Made by a program: the position numbers and the translations under genes
Notes under the pieces: generated by a model
What the model saw: the letters and a program-made list of their open reading frames with translations, nothing else
The model's database searches: none
Told to the model about the DNA's origin: nothing
Source of the DNA: CAYLSV01 sp964386435
GTDB taxonomy: Bacteria; Planctomycetota; Phycisphaerae; Tepidisphaerales; Tepidisphaeraceae
NCBI GenBank assembly: GCA_964386435.1
Contig: CAYLSV010000008.1
Location: 3,405-67,404, forward strand
Length of the DNA stretch: 64,000 bases
Reading direction: 5' to 3'
In this document: positions 24,907 through 33,300 of the stretch, in pieces
How the letters are laid out: each line of letters begins with the position of its first letter
Position numbering within the stretch: the stretch's first letter is position 1

Positions 24907-26049
24907 GTGAAGACCTTCGACCGTTACGTGCTTCTCGCGTTCTTCAAGAACTACCTGCTCACGCTCGGCGTGTTGCTGGGCTTGTACGTGGTGCTCGACA
25001 TGGTGCTCAACTTCGACGAGTTCACTGTCGGCGAGGACGAGGCGGCCCGGTCGTCGTTCGCCGTGCTGTGGGCGATTGCCGATTACTACGGGGCGCAGTC
25101 GGTGCTGTTTTTCGTGCAATTGGCCGGCGTGATCCCGGTGGTGGCGGCGGCGTTCACGCTCATGCGGCTGTCGCGGTTCAACGAGATGACAGCGCTGCTG
25201 GCCGCGGGCGTGCCGCTGCTGCGGGTGGCGGCGCCGATCGGGGTGGCGGCGGTGGCGCTGACGTTCGTGACGTTCGTCGGGCAGGAATTGATCGTGCCGC
25301 AACTCATCGGCAAGCTCACCCGGGAGCGCGATCAGGCCGGCGTCGACGCGTCGTTTTTGTCGTTCCCGGTGGATTCGGTGCGGGTGGGCAACGACGACGG
25401 CAGCGGGGCGCTGGTGAACGCCGGGCTGTACGAGCCGGGCCTCGACGGCGCGCCGCCGACGATGCGGCTGCTGACAGTCATCGAGCACGATGCCGAGTTC
25501 CGCCCGACCGGCGTGGTGACGGCCGAGTCGGCGGAGTGGCAGCCGGGCGGGTTCTGGGACCTGGAGGGCGGCTTGCGCGACGTCGCCGTCACGCCGGGGC
25601 AGCAGCCGGAGGAGGCGGTGCCGGTGAGCGTGCTGGAGATCGACCTCGACCCCGAGGCGATCGCCCTGATCAACAGCAAGGATTATGCCGAGCTTTTGCC
25701 GCTGACGACGATCAACCGCCTGCTCGATCGCCCGGACCAGGTGCGGGCCCCGGCGATGCTGCAGGTCAAGCACGGCCGCTTGGCGGCGCTGGTGGCGAAC
25801 GTCGTGCTGGTGCTGCTGGCCATTCCCGCCGTCCTCACCCGCGAGCCGGGCCAGTTGAAGACGTCGGCGGCGAAGTGTTTGGTCCTCGTCGGCGGGTGCA
25901 TGGCGGGCATCTTCATTTGCCAAACCCTCGCCGGCCAACCCGCCCCCGACCCCGCCTGGGCCGAACGCTGGCCGGCGCTGATGAGCTGGCTGCCGGTGTT
26001 CATCTTCGGCCCGCTGGCGGTGGCGCTGCTGGACCGGGTGAAAACGTGA
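24907..26049 (+). CDS. LptF/LptG-family permease (second copy)
   Basis: A 380-residue permease of usual family length. N-terminal MKTFDRYVLLAFFKNYLLTL, cytoplasmic coupling segment LMRLSRFNEMTALLAAGVPL, periplasmic beta domain (about 145-255), and C-terminal helices VANVVLVLLAIPAVLTREPG and onward. It starts at GTG 24907. The neighbouring 610-residue homologue is presumably the other half of the heterodimer that passes lipopolysaccharide to the periplasmic bridge. That a planctomycete would export such a lipid is inferred from the gene pair only. Confidence 0.9.
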   Translation: MKTFDRYVLLAFFKNYLLTLGVLLGLYVVLDMVLNFDEFTVGEDEAARSSFAVLWAIADYYGAQSVLFFVQLAGVIPVVAAAFTLMRLSRFNEMTALLAAGVPLLRVAAPIGVAAVALTFVTFVGQELIVPQLIGKLTRERDQAGVDASFLSFPVDSVRVGNDDGSGALVNAGLYEPGLDGAPPTMRLLTVIEHDAEFRPTGVVTAESAEWQPGGFWDLEGGLRDVAVTPGQQPEEAVPVSVLEIDLDPEAIALINSKDYAELLPLTTINRLLDRPDQVRAPAMLQVKHGRLAALVANVVLVLLAIPAVLTREPGQLKTSAAKCLVLVGGCMAGIFICQTLAGQPAPDPAWAERWPALMSWLPVFIFGPLAVALLDRVKT

Positions 26050-26148
26050 GCTTTGTTCTTGGTTCTTTGTTCTTTGTCCTTTGTTCTGAGTCCTTTGTGA
26101 ATCTGTGAGGAGGACCAAGAACAGATGACAAATGACAAATGACAAAGC
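26049..26148. repeat. Simple-sequence hairpin after the lpt genes
   Basis: AGCTTTGT plus TTCTTTG/TCCTTTG words (26049-26098) pair imperfectly with AGGACCAAGAACAG and ATGACAAATGACAAAGCT words (26110-26148). The outermost eight bases are exact inverse complements. It is AT-rich against the genome background and shares words with 3498-3565. The rest of the 351-base spacer up to 26400 shows no convincing gene. Confidence 0.6.
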
Positions 26149-26311
26149 TCCCTTGCCCCGCCCAACATCCAATCGTACATCAACGTCGTCGGGCATCGAC
26201 GCAACCCGCGGTTTTCGGAGCGGCTGTCGCTCCGCGTGGGACGTTGCCCGGCGTCGGCGAGTCCTCGGGACGATTCGCCGGCGGCTTCCCTCCGTTGGTT
26301 CCCGACTGGCA

Positions 26312-26347
26312 CCCCCCGCCGCCGATGCCTCGGCGGCGGGGGTTTTC
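26312..26347 (+). terminator. Intrinsic-terminator-like hairpin, family 2-like
   Basis: CCCCCGCCGCCGA, TGCC, TCGGCGGCGGGGG then TTTTC: a perfect 13-bp stem with a short T-run on the plus strand, downstream of the Lpt permease genes and before the convergent solute-binding gene. It has the CCCCGCC...GGGGGTTTT frame of family 2 but no GTAG. Confidence 0.6.
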
Positions 26348-26400
26348 TGCGTGAACCCAAATGAAGTGCCAACGTCGCCAAGGCGCGATGGTCAAGCAGG

Positions 26401-28029
26401 TCACGTCGAACCCCGTGCCTTCGCCGCGACGGCGGCGTAGTGGTCGCGGAACCGCTCGGCCAACTCGATGCGGGTTCGCGCACCCCATTGGTCCCCCCGG
26501 CCTTCGTCTTCGGCGGCTTTGCGGGCACTTCGTAAATCGACCACGCCTTGCCGGGTGATCGGCAGCGAGCCGAGCTCGGGCAGCAAGTCCTCCCGGCCGG
26601 CGTCGAGGATCGTGCGGTAGCTGCTCTTGAGCGCCTCGCGGGCGTCGATCCAGGCGGCGGCCCAGACGTTGCGGGTGTCGCCGAACTCGCCCATCCACGC
26701 CCGCCGCTGGTTGAAGCCGCCGGCCTCCTCGAAGGGGTTCACGCGGTCGCTCCAGCCGGTCATGTCGGCGTAAACGTCGGGCCGGATCGGCGGGCGACGC
26801 AACCCGTGCCGCGCCGGGCCGCCCGGCTCGCCAGCGTTCAAGATCCACAGCCGCTGGCCCTCGGGCGTGAGCAGAAACTCCACGAACCGCGTCGCCAGTT
26901 CCAGGCTCTCGCCCTGCACGCCGTAGAGCACGGCCACCGGGTCGGGCGTGATCGCCGTCGCCGCGGTCGGGCTGACGAATCGCACCCGATCGCCGCCGAC
27001 CAGTTCCTCATACACCCGGCCGTAAAAATCGATCGCCATCCCCGCCGCGGCCTGGCCCTGGCTCACGTCGGTCGGCACCTGGCTGGCGGAGTTGGTGAAG
27101 TACCGGGCGTTGGCGGCAATCAGCGTCAGCTGCCGCATGCCGTCCTCCCACCCCTCGGCCAGCGCGGCCCGATACCGCCGCAACGCCTCCGTCTCCGCCG
27201 GCGACAACTCGAGCTCGGTGAGCGTCGCCTCCACGTCGCGACTGCCGCCCACCGCCTCGCGAACCTCGGCGTCGATCCCGGCGAGCGTGGCGTCCTCGGC
27301 AAGCAACCGCTCCTCGGCGTCAGCCATCACCCGCTGGATGACCATCATGTACGCCACCGCCGCACTGCCGCTTTGCGTCGGGTCGGCCAGCGCGACCAGG
27401 CCGTCGAGGTTCGGGTCGGCCAGATCCTGCCACATCAACGGCTTCGTGAGGCCCAGGCTGTCGTAGAGGGCCGGGTTGTACACCATGCCGAAGCTGCTGA
27501 GGCAGACGCCGAACCACTCGGGGCGATCCGCGTCGGCGTCGTACAAGTCGATGCCCGCCAGCTGCGGCTGCGGGTAGGCCGCGGCGAGCAACGCCGCGGG
27601 CAAGTCGATCGGCTTGAGCACGCTGACGTCGTTGCCGTCGGCGTCGCGGAAGGCCCGCTTCATCTCCTGATCGAACGGGAAGTCGCCCCCGCCCCAGGCG
27701 ATGTGGAGGTCGCCGGACACTTGGTCCTCCGGCAGCAGCCGGCCGGCGTCGTCGCGGTAGGTGGCGTAAGTTTTTTGCAGCAGATCGACGATCTTCGTCG
27801 TGCCGCCGGGCGTGCGGTAATCGATGTCGACCGGCTCGCCGTACTTCTGGTTGTGCCAGTCGGAGAAGGCGGCTTCGAAGCTTTCGCGGATGTCGCGGTT
27901 GTGCGGCGTGACGACGACCAGCCGCCGCCCGTCACCGCCGACGGATGACGCGCCGCCGACGGCCAGCCGCAACACGAACGGCGCGGCGAGGACCAACGCG
28001 AGCAGGATCGGGAAGATGTAGCGACGCAT
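26401..28029 (-). CDS. ABC-type extracellular solute-binding protein
   Basis: A 542-residue periplasmic or anchored binding protein with an N-terminal membrane/signal segment (YIFPILLALVLAAPFVLRLA). Family 1/iron-type pattern: RLVVVTPHNRDIRESFEAAF, GDLHIAWGGGDFPFDQEMKR, LSSFGMVYNPALYDSLGL, LADPTQSGSAAVAYMMVIQR and LEFATRFVEFLLTPEG-like VEFLLTPEGQRLWIL. No permease or ATPase is adjacent, so it is an orphan. The substrate is not deducible. It lies last in a minus-strand run after the ATP-grasp/alpha-E pair. Confidence 0.88.
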   Translation of the reverse strand: MRRYIFPILLALVLAAPFVLRLAVGGASSVGGDGRRLVVVTPHNRDIRESFEAAFSDWHNQKYGEPVDIDYRTPGGTTKIVDLLQKTYATYRDDAGRLLPEDQVSGDLHIAWGGGDFPFDQEMKRAFRDADGNDVSVLKPIDLPAALLAAAYPQPQLAGIDLYDADADRPEWFGVCLSSFGMVYNPALYDSLGLTKPLMWQDLADPNLDGLVALADPTQSGSAAVAYMMVIQRVMADAEERLLAEDATLAGIDAEVREAVGGSRDVEATLTELELSPAETEALRRYRAALAEGWEDGMRQLTLIAANARYFTNSASQVPTDVSQGQAAAGMAIDFYGRVYEELVGGDRVRFVSPTAATAITPDPVAVLYGVQGESLELATRFVEFLLTPEGQRLWILNAGEPGGPARHGLRRPPIRPDVYADMTGWSDRVNPFEEAGGFNQRRAWMGEFGDTRNVWAAAWIDAREALKSSYRTILDAGREDLLPELGSLPITRQGVVDLRSARKAAEDEGRGDQWGARTRIELAERFRDHYAAVAAKARGST

Positions 28030-28053
28030 GGTGGGCAGATGGTAGATCGACCC

Positions 28054-28130
28054 GGACTGCGGTGCGTTGCACCGCAGCTACCGCCCGGTGTCGAAACGTC
28101 AGGTAGCTGCGGTGCAACGCACCGCAGTCC
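28054..28130. repeat. REP-like inverted pair, family 1, reversed arrangement
   Basis: Left 28054-28081 and right 28103-28130 both have stem GGTGCAACGCACC and tail GCAGTCC. Here the GTAG ends face each other across 21 bases, the opposite of all other pairs in the window. Confidence 0.92.
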
Positions 28131-28137
28131 GTATCGC

Positions 28138-29169
28138 TCACCGCAGGAAGTACGCCTGCGATACCGCGATTGCCGCGTCCCTCACGTTGTGGCGGATATC
28201 CGCGAGATAGTGCGGCAAGCCCTCGTCGAGCAGCTCGCTCATCTGGGCGTACTCGAGCTGTGCGGCCAACCGCCCCAGCACCCGCTCGGCGCTGGCGGCG
28301 GCGACGCGGGCTTGATCCGTCTCGCCGCCGCGGGTCACGGCGCGGATGGCGTGAACCGATTCCAGCGCCCGCTCGACGCCGAACCGCACGCCGCGCGGGA
28401 ACTGCCGGCCGAGGATCAAAAACGTGGCGATGCGCAGCGGGTCGAGGTCGCTCGGGTGGTGCCGCCGGTACGCCTCCAAACCGCAGCACATGCGGAGCAC
28501 GCTCATCCAGTGAATGTTCCGCAGCGTCTCAGCCGCGATGTTGAACCGCGACGGCCCGGCCTCGAACCGCCCTTCCAGAATCCGGCACGTCACGTCGACC
28601 CGCTCAAACCATTTGGCCACCTGCGTGAACTGCCACCGCTGGTCGTGGAACAGCGTTTGGTCGCAAAGCCCTTGAAAAAGCAGGCCGAAGTTGGTCACGC
28701 GGTCGTAGAACGCCTCGGGGCTGCTGGCGAACTCCTCGACGGCCGGGCCGCGCATGTCCCAGTAGAGCGTGTTGAGCGCTTCGTACATCTCGGCACTGAT
28801 GTTGTCGCGGATGGCCCGCGCGTTCTCCCGGCTGCGCCGCACGCAGTCGAGGATGCTGCCCGGCAGGGTCGGGTCGAACGTCATCCGCCGCACCACCCGC
28901 TCGCCCATCGGCAGCTCGGGGTGGTAATCCTCGGGCAACTCGTCGATGTGGAACACGCGCAGCACCTCGCCCCACTGCCGCTCGTGGAGGTCGGGGGCGA
29001 GGTCGCCGACATCGGCCAGCAGGTTGCCGGCGGTGTTGAGCACGCGGGCGATGTGCTCGCACCGCTCGCCGTAGCGGCTCATCCAGTAGAGGCTGTCGGC
29101 GACCCGCGCCAGCATCGGCCGCTCGGGCGGGTCGGCGGACAAATCTTCGGTCATGCGCAGCGCGAGCAT
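28138..29169 (-). CDS. Alpha-E superfamily (DUF403) protein
   Basis: A 343-residue all-helical protein. Family signatures: MLARVADSLYWMSRYGERCE, HIARVLNTAGNLLAD, SILDCVRRSRENARAIRDNI and MRGPAVEEFASSPEAFYDRV. Its ATG overlaps the stop of the upstream ATP-grasp gene by one base (TGATG). The pairing of alpha-E and circularly permuted ATP-grasp is conserved in many bacteria and is thought to make or modify a peptide-like product. A transglutaminase or protease partner, often next to such pairs, is absent here. Confidence 0.92.
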   Translation of the reverse strand: MLALRMTEDLSADPPERPMLARVADSLYWMSRYGERCEHIARVLNTAGNLLADVGDLAPDLHERQWGEVLRVFHIDELPEDYHPELPMGERVVRRMTFDPTLPGSILDCVRRSRENARAIRDNISAEMYEALNTLYWDMRGPAVEEFASSPEAFYDRVTNFGLLFQGLCDQTLFHDQRWQFTQVAKWFERVDVTCRILEGRFEAGPSRFNIAAETLRNIHWMSVLRMCCGLEAYRRHHPSDLDPLRIATFLILGRQFPRGVRFGVERALESVHAIRAVTRGGETDQARVAAASAERVLGRLAAQLEYAQMSELLDEGLPHYLADIRHNVRDAAIAVSQAYFLR

Positions 29170-30698
29170 CAGTTCATCTCCCGGTGGGCCACGGTGTCTT
29201 CGAGCACCCACGTGTCTTTGCTGCCCCCGCCTTGGCTGGAGTTGACGACAAGGCTGCCGCTCTTCATCGCCACGCGGGTCAGACCGCCTGGCATGACAAA
29301 GGGCTTTTCGCCGTAAAGGATGTACGGCCGGAGGTCGACCCGGCGGCCGTCGAAGTGCGTCGGCCGGTTGCCGGGGTTGACGTTTTCCGGGGCGTTTTGC
29401 TCGATCAGCGCCGGGCACTGGCTGAGCTGCACCACCGGCTGGGCGATGAACTCGTGCGGCGTGGCCCGGATCTTCTCGGCGAACTCCTCCCGCTCGCTTT
29501 GGCTCGCCTGGTGGCCCATGAGCATGCCGTAGCCCCCGGATTCGTTGGTCGCCTTCACCACCAGCTTGTCGAGGTTGTCCAGCGTGTACTTCAAGTCGTC
29601 CTCGCGGGCGCAAATGTGCGTCGGCACGTTCGGCAAAATCGGCTCCTGCCCGAGGTAGTAGCGGATCATGTCGGGCACGAACGGGTAGATTGATTTGTCG
29701 TCCGCGACCCCGCCGCCGGGGGCGTTGACGAGCGCGACATTGCCCAGGCGGTAAGCGTTCATAATGCCCGCGACGCCGAGCATGGAGTCGGGGCGGAACG
29801 TCAGCGGGTCGAGGTAGTCATCGTCGATGCGGCGGTAAATCACGTCGACCCGTCGAAGGCCGGCGGTGGTCCGCATGTAAACGAAGTTGCCGTCGACCAA
29901 GAGGTCGCGGCCTTCGACGAGCTGCGCGCCCATCTGCCGAGCCAGAAAGCTGTGCTCGAAGTACGCGCTGTTGAAGATGCCCGGCGTCAGCACGGCCACC
30001 GTCGGGTCGTCGGCGTGGTGCGGGGCGCAGTGCCGCAGCATGCGGAGCAGTTGGAACGGGTAATCCTCGATCGCCCGCACCCGGTGGCTGGCGAAAAGCT
30101 TGGGGAAAACCCGCTTCATCACCGCCCGGTTCTCGAGGACGTAGCTCACGCCGCTGGGGCTGCGGCCGTTGTCTTCGAGCACCTGCCACTGCCCGTCGAT
30201 GTCGCGGATGAGGTCGGTGCCGCAGATGTGGATGTACGTGTCCCGCGGCACCGGCACGCCGATCATCTCCCGGCGGTAGAAGCCCGCCCCCAGCACCAGC
30301 TCGGCCGGCACCTTGTTGTCGCGCAGAATGTGCTGCTCGTGGTAGACGTCGCGGCAGAACAAGTTCAGCGCAGTCAGCCGCTGGACCAAACCCTCCTCGA
30401 TCTGCGTCCACTCCTTGCCGTTGATGATGCGCGGCACCACGTCGAACGGCAGCGTCCGCTCGATGTCGTCCTTCTCGCTGTAAACGGTGAACGTGATGCC
30501 CTGCGTGAGAAACGCCGAGTCCGCCAGCTTGCGGCGGCTGAGCAATGCCCGCGGCCCCAGCTCCCGCAGCCGCTCGAGCAGCACCCGGTAGTGCGGCCGC
30601 ACCTCGCCGGGGGCGGCGAACATTTCATCAAACACGCCCTCGGCTTGGTAACCGCCCAGCATGGCGTCGAGCGTCTCGGGTTCTGCACCATCCGGCAT
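29169..30698 (-). CDS. Circularly permuted ATP-grasp protein (DUF404/DUF407)
   Basis: A 509-residue enzyme of the circularly permuted ATP-grasp family, predicted to ligate amine or amino-acid substrates with ATP. N-terminal MLGGYQAEGVFDEMFAAPG, VVPRIINGKEWTQIEEGLVQ, IRDIDGQWQVLEDNGRSPSG, VYMRTTAGLRRVDVIYRRID, LDNLDKLVVKATNESGGYGM and C-terminal RRVDLRPYILYGEKP are all family landmarks. It is coupled by overlap to the alpha-E gene. The product is unknown; both genes are recognised by sequence and pairing. Confidence 0.94.
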   Translation of the reverse strand: MPDGAEPETLDAMLGGYQAEGVFDEMFAAPGEVRPHYRVLLERLRELGPRALLSRRKLADSAFLTQGITFTVYSEKDDIERTLPFDVVPRIINGKEWTQIEEGLVQRLTALNLFCRDVYHEQHILRDNKVPAELVLGAGFYRREMIGVPVPRDTYIHICGTDLIRDIDGQWQVLEDNGRSPSGVSYVLENRAVMKRVFPKLFASHRVRAIEDYPFQLLRMLRHCAPHHADDPTVAVLTPGIFNSAYFEHSFLARQMGAQLVEGRDLLVDGNFVYMRTTAGLRRVDVIYRRIDDDYLDPLTFRPDSMLGVAGIMNAYRLGNVALVNAPGGGVADDKSIYPFVPDMIRYYLGQEPILPNVPTHICAREDDLKYTLDNLDKLVVKATNESGGYGMLMGHQASQSEREEFAEKIRATPHEFIAQPVVQLSQCPALIEQNAPENVNPGNRPTHFDGRRVDLRPYILYGEKPFVMPGGLTRVAMKSGSLVVNSSQGGGSKDTWVLEDTVAHREMN

Positions 30699-30751
30699 GA
30701 CGGCGAGCGTACGCGATTCGCCGACAATTCCAACAAGTCGACCCGAGGAAG

Positions 30752-30779
30752 GTAGCTGCGGCCCCGCGGGCCGCAGTGG
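30752..30779 (+). repeat. REP-like single copy, family 1
   Basis: GTAGCTGC, stem GGCCCCGCGGGCC, GCAGTGG, then ACGCG. It is a unique stem class within the window, in the spacer between nfo and the ATP-grasp gene, with no inverted partner. Confidence 0.85.
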
Positions 30780-30788
30780 ACGCGCCCG

Positions 30789-31637
30789 CTAACCCATCAA
30801 CTCCCGCAGCACCCGCAGATTCTCCGCGTCCCACTCCCGCCCATCCTCCCGCAACCCCTTCGGCGTCTCCAAGATTTTCGGCACCTGCTTCCACTCCCGC
30901 CGCCGCACGATCGGGCGGAAGCCCTCGACGCCGATGGTGCCCAAACCGATGTGCTCGTGCCGATCCACCCGGCTGCCCAGCGGCTTCTTCGAGTCATTGA
31001 GGTGCCACACCTTCACCGCCTCACTGCCGATCGTCGCCTTCAGCTCCCTCACGAACTTTGGGAACTTCGCCCCCCGCCAGTCGTACCCCGCCGCGAAGAG
31101 GTGGGCCGTGTCCAAACAAACCCCCAGTCGCCCCGGCTCGCCGCACAGGTCGATGATCTCCGCCAAATGCTCCAGCCGATGCCCCAGCGTCGTCCCCTGC
31201 CCCGCCGTGCTCTCCAAACAGATCGTCGCCCCAGACCCTGGCAGCCGCCTGAACACCTCATCCAACCCCGCCGCGATCCGCCCCAACCCCACCGACTCGC
31301 CGCTGCCCAAATGAGCCCCCGGATGCGCCACCAGCCACGGGATGCCCAGCAAATCACACCGCCGCACCTCCTCGACCATCAGCTCGACGCTCTTCTCAAA
31401 CAACCCCTCATCCGGCGACCCGAGGTTGATCAGATACGAATCATGGCTCACCGTCTGGGCGAACCCCACCCGCCCCACCTCCGCCCGCCACGCATCGATC
31501 ACCTGCGTCTCCAGCGGCTTCACCGCCCACTGCTTCTGGTTCTTTGTAAAGACCTGAACAGTCTCCATCCCAAACGCCTCGGCGCTCCGCAGCGCCTTCG
31601 TCATGTCCCCGGAGATGGAGAGGTGGGATCCGAACAC
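30789..31637 (-). CDS. nfo: Endonuclease IV, AP endonuclease
   Basis: A 282-residue zinc-dependent DNA repair enzyme of the base-excision pathway. Metal-site motifs: FGSHLSISGDM at the N-terminus, LGIPWLVAHPGAHLGSG, ICLESTAGQGT, VCLDTAHLFAAGYDWR, VWHLNDSKKPLGSRVDRHEH and IGLGTIG. The length (about 280) is standard. It is downstream of purA and a small Cys gene on the same strand, upstream of the ATP-grasp gene. DNA-repair genes uvsE and alkA appear later in the window. Confidence 0.95.
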   Translation of the reverse strand: MFGSHLSISGDMTKALRSAEAFGMETVQVFTKNQKQWAVKPLETQVIDAWRAEVGRVGFAQTVSHDSYLINLGSPDEGLFEKSVELMVEEVRRCDLLGIPWLVAHPGAHLGSGESVGLGRIAAGLDEVFRRLPGSGATICLESTAGQGTTLGHRLEHLAEIIDLCGEPGRLGVCLDTAHLFAAGYDWRGAKFPKFVRELKATIGSEAVKVWHLNDSKKPLGSRVDRHEHIGLGTIGVEGFRPIVRRREWKQVPKILETPKGLREDGREWDAENLRVLRELMG

Positions 31638-31646
31638 AACTGAATG

Positions 31647-31892
31647 CTACGGGTTCTTCGGCTCAAGATTGCCTCCGCCGTGATAGGTGTCACAACTCAA
31701 GATCAAGCGTTGGCCACAACGAGAGCATCTCAATTCACAGTACATGATATCGTCTGAAACAAAGGATCCCTTTGCAATCAAGAGAATTCCGGTTGCTATG
31801 CCCTTCTCCTCAAGAATCTCGACAACACGACTTAGATGAGCCGCCGATTGAAATGACACTTTGTGACAGAAGTACTCGCAATGCTGACACAT
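31647..31892 (-). CDS. Small cysteine-rich zinc-ribbon-like protein
   Basis: An 81-residue protein starting MCQHCEYFCHKVSFQSAAHL and carrying a second CxxC in CELRCSRCGQRLILSCDTYH, so a zinc-binding ribbon is likely. The gene is clearly poorer in GC than its neighbours, with codons such as AAA, ATT and TTT, hinting at transfer. It sits 9 bases from nfo and 41 bases from purA. Longer upstream translation is not protein-like, so the ATG at 31892 was preferred. Function is unknown. Confidence 0.65.
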   Translation of the reverse strand: MCQHCEYFCHKVSFQSAAHLSRVVEILEEKGIATGILLIAKGSFVSDDIMYCELRCSRCGQRLILSCDTYHGGGNLEPKNP

Positions 31893-31933
31893 TGTGCCCC
31901 CCAATCCTTTGTTCGCCTGCTCTGCCTGACTCC

Positions 31934-33235
31934 TCACTTCATCAGAATCGCCTCGCGGCCGGGGCCGACGCTGATGAGTTTGGCGGGGACGCCGACGAGT
32001 TGTTCGACGCGGTCGACGTACTGCTTGGCTTCCTTCGGCAAGTCCTGCCAGTGGCGGCACGTGCTGATGTCGGCGGTCCAGCTTGGCAGGGTTTCGTAAA
32101 CCGGCGTGGCCTTGGCGAGGGTGGTGGCGTCGGTGCGGAAGTGGGTGACGGCTTGGCCGTCGATCTCGTGGGCGGTGCAGATTTTTAGCTCATCGACGCA
32201 GCCGAGGACGTCGAGGAGGGTGATCGCCAGGGCCGTGGCGCCGGAGAGTTCGGCGGCGTATTTGAGGCCCACGGTGTCGAGCCAGCCGACGCGGCGGGGG
32301 CGGCCGGTGGTGGTGCCGTATTCGCGGCCGGTTTTGCGGATCGTGTCGCCCGTTTCGTCGTGCAGCTCGGTCGGCATCGGGCCGCCGCCGACGCGGGTGG
32401 TGTAGGCCTTCACCACGCCGATCACGTTCCGCAGCGCGTTCGGCGGCACGCCGCAGCCGCCGAAGACGCCCAGGGCGCTCGTCTGGCTGCTGGTGACGAA
32501 CGGGTACGTGCCGTGGTCCACATCCAGCATCGTCGCGTTGGCCCCCTCGAAAACGATGCGCCGGCCCGCCTTCATGCCGTCGATGAGCAAGCGGCCGACG
32601 TCGTCGATTAGCGGCCGCACCCGCTCGGCTTGCCGCAGCAGATCGTCCAGCACCCGCTTCGCGTCCACCGGCTCGCCGCCCAGGGCCTCGATCAGCACGT
32701 TCCGCTCCTCGCACACCTGCGGCACCCGCTCGCGCAAGCCCGCCTCGTCCTCCAAATCGCCGACGCGGAACGCCGTCGACCGCTGAGCTTTGTCGGCGTA
32801 GCACGGCCCGATGCCGCGGCGGGTGGTGCCAATGCTCTTGCCGTCGCCCTCCTCCCGCGCCGCGTCCTCGGCCTTGTGCCACGGCATGACGAGGTGGGCC
32901 TTGTAACTGATCCGCAAGTTCCCGGGCCCCACCGGCCGGCCCGCCGCCGTCAGTTCATCGATTTCCTTGAGCAGTTGCTCCGGGTCGACCACCACGCCGT
33001 TGCCGATCATGCCGATCACGCCGTCGCGCAACACGCCCACCGGCAGCAAATGCGTTGCGTAGCTTTTGCCCTCGATCTCCACGCTGTGCCCGGCGTTGGC
33101 CCCGCCGTTGTACCGCGCCACCACGTCGGCGTCGGCGGTGAGCACGTCGACGATTTTGCCCTTGCCCTCGTCGCCCCACTGCAAGCCCACCACCGCGGCG
33201 TTGCCGTCGAGCAGCGGCTTCAGATTCAACTCCAT
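31934..33235 (-). CDS. purA: Adenylosuccinate synthetase
   Basis: A 433-residue GTP-dependent enzyme converting IMP and aspartate to adenylosuccinate in AMP synthesis. N-terminal GLQWGDEGKGKIVDVLT (P-loop-like), NGGANAGHSVEI, IGTTRRGIGPCYADKAQRST, VFEGANATMLDVDHGTYPFV and VKAYTTRVGGGPMPTEL are hallmarks. The ATG at 33235 gives a length close to E. coli PurA (432); an ATG at 33256 would add seven residues. It is divergent from the Sel1 gene. Confidence 0.96.
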   Translation of the reverse strand: MELNLKPLLDGNAAVVGLQWGDEGKGKIVDVLTADADVVARYNGGANAGHSVEIEGKSYATHLLPVGVLRDGVIGMIGNGVVVDPEQLLKEIDELTAAGRPVGPGNLRISYKAHLVMPWHKAEDAAREEGDGKSIGTTRRGIGPCYADKAQRSTAFRVGDLEDEAGLRERVPQVCEERNVLIEALGGEPVDAKRVLDDLLRQAERVRPLIDDVGRLLIDGMKAGRRIVFEGANATMLDVDHGTYPFVTSSQTSALGVFGGCGVPPNALRNVIGVVKAYTTRVGGGPMPTELHDETGDTIRKTGREYGTTTGRPRRVGWLDTVGLKYAAELSGATALAITLLDVLGCVDELKICTAHEIDGQAVTHFRTDATTLAKATPVYETLPSWTADISTCRHWQDLPKEAKQYVDRVEQLVGVPAKLISVGPGREAILMK

Positions 33236-33300
33236 TGAAGTGTCGTCACCGGCCATGAAGTTGCGACGTTAGGCCGGCGTTTTTGGTAGACTCGTTTGCG

